Shown one piece after another: positions 61,041 to 64,000 of a DNA stretch of 64,000 nt. Under the pieces are notes generated by a model that was not told where the DNA came from, did no database searches, and saw only the letters and a program-made list of their open reading frames with translations. The translations under genes and the position numbers were made by a program. This DNA is from Rotaria sordida (Eukaryota; Rotifera; Eurotatoria; Philodinida; Philodinidae): assembly GCA_905250125.1 (NCBI GenBank), contig CAJNOL010000728.1:1-64000 (forward strand), written 5' to 3'. Each line of letters starts with the position of its first letter. Within the stretch, counting starts at the first letter, position 1.

Positions 61041-62120
61041 ACAACTGCAATCTATAAAACGCATGGCCATTTTTGTCTTAAATTTTGCTTCCGAATAATC
61101 TAGAAATTGTTCTAGTTTGAAACGAATTATCAAGGACTCGTCATGCAATTTTTACCATATTTTGAATGAAATCTTTGTTGGAAACGGATTTGATCGACCA
61201 ATATGTAAACAAGCAAAGATTCGGATCATGTTCAAAGTACACCTCATATCTTATTTCTTTTTACCCATAAATTAGGAACAAGAACTTTGAAGAAATTGGT
61301 TTAGATTTGATCGATCTATCTTGTCAATAACATTTCTCATTCAAATTTGTTTTAGAAAAGAATAAGTACAAGAACAAGTACAGAAATACAAGGATATGTT
61401 TCAAATCAGAGTCAAGTCATTGGAGTGTTCAGTTGTACATATGAAGATACGGCTGCCTTGTGAACAGTCATTTTGGAAAAAGGAAGATTTAGAAGAATTT
61501 TTAAAAAACTGTTTTGGAGGATAGCTTTTGAAAAAGGAGGAAAAGGAAGTTTATTACTTTTTGCTGTAGGAAAAGAGTTTTCGGTATTTGAGACACATCA
61601 AAGTATTTAAATGTTATGAAAGAAGAAAATTATATAAACTTTCAACAGCATACAGTTCTCAGCAGAGGTCAAAATGAAAGATTTATACGTGTCGAGGAAG
61701 TAATCTTTTCAACTATATAGCTATATCAATAAGAACAAGATTTTCGAAATAAACAATATCTACCGACTGATGCACTTGTTATTCAATATATATATAAACA
61801 TAAAAATCATAAGTTCATCTAATGAATTTAAATTATTTATAATCAATCCATCAAGGATAGGTGTGGGGTGCCAGTGTGGATGTGACTATCTGGCTGAAGT
61901 GAACAGAACTACACCCACACCCATACGTACATCATTATTCGGTAAAGCTTTCTTCTCTTCATGCAGTCGTGGATTTGTGCGTAGTGGAATAAAAATATCA
62001 TTTCTATGATAACAATAAGGAGTTTGTATTAGACTTAGAAATCTAGGATTCAAAAATAAACAGGACGAAGTCGATAAATATCCAGTTTTAAGCTGACTTT
62101 AGTATCATGAAATGTATCAT
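61041..62120. other. Intergenic DNA with a GTGGGG hairpin
   Basis: No gene recognised. Near 61859-61925, GGTGTGGGGTG pairs loosely with CACCCACACC. Confidence 0.4.
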
Positions 62121-62139
62121 CTTCATCTATTTCTTTCTT

Positions 62140-62322
62140 TCTATTGACCTTGTAACCGTTCTATACTGGTGTGACCACTACGCTTGATTAATGTTCATTG
62201 TCTATCTATCCTATATAAGTGTATGTTCTGCGTGTGAACGGTACGGTTTGTTGTGGGAAGAGGCCAAATAAATCGAGTATCATTATCTCACAGGCACTTC
62301 TCTTCTCAAGTTCGTCACATTT
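62140..62322 (+). mobile_element. Possible solo LTR or promoter-like fragment
   Basis: A TATA-like CTATATAAG (about 62211-62219), then about 50 bp on a GC-richer GGGAAGAGGCC followed by AAATAAA (about 62266-62272), ending near TTCGTCACA. The TATA-to-polyA spacing resembles an LTR, but no second LTR, primer-binding site or coding sequence was found. Weak. Confidence 0.25.
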
Positions 62323-63800
62323 AGCATCTGACCTTGCACGATCTTATAAGATCCATATTGTCTGATTTTTTTATGCTTCATAGATCATAGAAATGATCTG
62401 ATCTTATATGATCAAGTTGGTATCGTAATATCTATTATTGTACATTTCGTATCCTGTTATTCCGGTACTATTTTCGCTTGAGTTGTACAATAGGAATCGT
62501 ATATCAAGACTTGATATAAGTTTTGCAGATATCACGATTTTTCGTACGATTTCCATCTGATATTACAAGATCATACAATATCAGAGGTGCGATCTTGTAA
62601 GATCTTACTATATGATTGTTTGCCCTGGATAGAATCAAATAATCGAGACCTATCAACAAGAGAAAAATGAAGAATAAAAAACTTATGAAATTATGATCAG
62701 TTATTCACATAAAAATAACCTATGAAGAAGTTGTCAAAACTGATTATTATATTTGAATTGATTTTAATCAAATGCATAATAATCTAACTAAATATGGATT
62801 CCCTCAAACTATAGAAATATAACTCATAGAATTGAATGCGAACTTCAGTTATATTCAAAATAAGTAAGAGAACTATTTCAATTTAGATAAGAAAATAACT
62901 TCCCATTGTCTTACTTTAGAAAGACTTTCGTCACCATTGAAACTTTTTGAAAATATTCTAGATTGAGGAATCAAACTCATGTACTGGATTAATTAGTTGA
63001 ACATTATTTTGTATAGATGTATTATCGAGTTTTTATTTTTTTTATGGTTAGAATCTAATCTATCTGAACGATTTCATAAACAAAATAGTAAAATACGAGA
63101 AAGTTTGTCTTTATCTAAAGAGAGATTCACTTTGATATACGAATGAAAATTTATCATTAGTGAAACTGTCTTAGTTTGAATTTTTGATGGATTAAGAAAA
63201 AGAAAAAACTTACCGAGTTAGCGATTCCTTCGCAACTGATAAGCACGAATAGTAACAGAAACAAAATAGAATTTTTAAATTATCATGTCGAACTATGTTG
63301 TTTTTATATTGATTTTTGTACAAAAATTTCACTTCATTAACTTATGGATATATCCTTCTTTGGAATTGGAAAAAAACCTATGAAATAACAGAAATATTCT
63401 TTCTAATTGTCCTAATCTTCAAAATAAATGGTATATAGTCTAAGAAAAATCCGGTGTTTTTTTTGACAAAAAAACTATTAAATTTATTTATAAAAGTCAT
63501 TGTTGTTTATAATTGGTATCAATATGAAATTGTTTCTATGATTTAATAGATAAATCTTATGAAATGCTTGCTACAACATCAAAGCAACTAAATTGTTTGT
63601 TATTAATAAGTCTGACGTAGCTATAAGCGGTGTGTGTCGTCATTTTTACTTATTCGCCACGTGATCATTAACCTTTAATCAATAACAACAAACAGAATAA
63701 TAAAACAAGCAAAATGAATATATATATATATATCGATAAAAAAAAAACGACATGCATGCAAACATTCGCATTAGGAAAAAACATATTGTAAACATTAGCG
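62323..63800. other. Intergenic DNA upstream of the last gene
   Basis: At 62335-62610 there are scattered palindromic words of the form GATCTTATAAGATC, reminiscent of the word-repeat interior of the 2.6-kb element but without clear terminal repeats. A (TA)n run lies just before 63735. No exons. Confidence 0.4.
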
Positions 63801-64000
63801 ATGGAAAATAATTTTGAACAACTTATTACTACACTTCAAACATCTTCATCATACAATGATAAGCTTTGTGAAATAAGATATATTTTAGAAAAACAAAATT
63901 CTGAATTATTATCATCATTTATTTCACAATTCTATCAATCAATACTCATTCTTGAACATTGGACATGGCAATTATTTAGTCAAAATTTTCATCAATGGAT
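63801..64000 (+). CDS. Unknown protein, first exon (cut by window end)
   Basis: ATG at 63801 opens a frame to the window end: MENNFEQLITTLQTSSSYND, LCEIRYILEKQNSELLSS, FISQFYQSILILEHWTWQLF. It looks like an alpha-helical (possibly HEAT/ARM-type) start. Too short to name. Confidence 0.55.
   Translation, partial: MENNFEQLITTLQTSSSYNDKLCEIRYILEKQNSELLSSFISQFYQSILILEHWTWQLFSQNFHQW

Noticed and set aside
62335..62610. Palindromic GATCTTATAAGATC words as a possible transposon
   Set aside because: No pair of terminal inverted repeats or target duplication could be defined.
1..64000. tRNA, rRNA, CRISPR or spliced-leader RNA genes
   Set aside because: No B-box-like GGTTCGA motif in a cloverleaf context, no rRNA core, no CRISPR array and no spliced-leader sequence were seen by eye.

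Overview
The window is AT-rich eukaryotic DNA: intron-containing genes on both strands, mostly with 40-90 bp GT-AG introns, animal-type regulators, low-complexity intergenic DNA and many decayed DNA transposons. The compact animal genes, the F-box/LRR-like genes and a probably transferred sirtuin suggest a bdelloid rotifer (a Rotaria- or Adineta-like genome). That placement is inference; no species-diagnostic marker was found.

Layout. 1-3482: two head-to-tail T-box genes, the first cut by the window edge. 3773-4460: a foldback element. 4637-9344 (minus): two transgelin/Mp20-like calponin genes flanking an unrecognised gene. About 11.05-12.23 kb: a dead Tc1-type transposase copy. 12498-13467 (minus): a two-exon sirtuin resembling class M (SirTM) enzymes. 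15470-18455 (minus): COQ6, with a foldback transposon in one intron. It is divergent from the eIF2-alpha gene (18789-20353, plus) across a 333-bp intergenic segment. 22418-23230 (minus): an intronless secreted acidic protein. 25087-35853 (minus): DMAP1 and CTR9 head to tail, 132 bp apart, both chromatin/transcription genes and both with a few unusually long, element-bearing introns. 38265-39514 (minus): a single-pass membrane protein. 43993-44566 (plus): the 5' half of a type II membrane protein, whose downstream exons are not seen before a repeat block.

45.16-48.23 kb is a repeat region: a 163-bp satellite that reverses orientation in a hairpin, then a 9-bp minisatellite on both sides of a 789-base assembly gap in mirror orientation, then a 34-bp tandem repeat. 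49810-52354 (minus) joins the N-terminal exons of an RBM26/27-like gene to an F-box/LRR-like gene with an in-frame stop. 53391-55993 is a 2.6-kb element with about 90-bp near-identical terminal inverted repeats and an interior made of degenerate GGATCCTG-like words. A second F-box gene follows (56405-58706, minus), then a 366-bp foldback element, and the first exon of an unknown gene at the right edge.

The housekeeping genes (COQ6, eIF2-alpha, DMAP1, CTR9) look intact. The most unusual items are the SirTM-like sirtuin in an apparently animal genome, the 2.6-kb element, the palindromic satellite/minisatellite block and the possible RBM26/27-F-box chimera. Gene models rest on reading splice sites and remembered family sequences; no searches were run.
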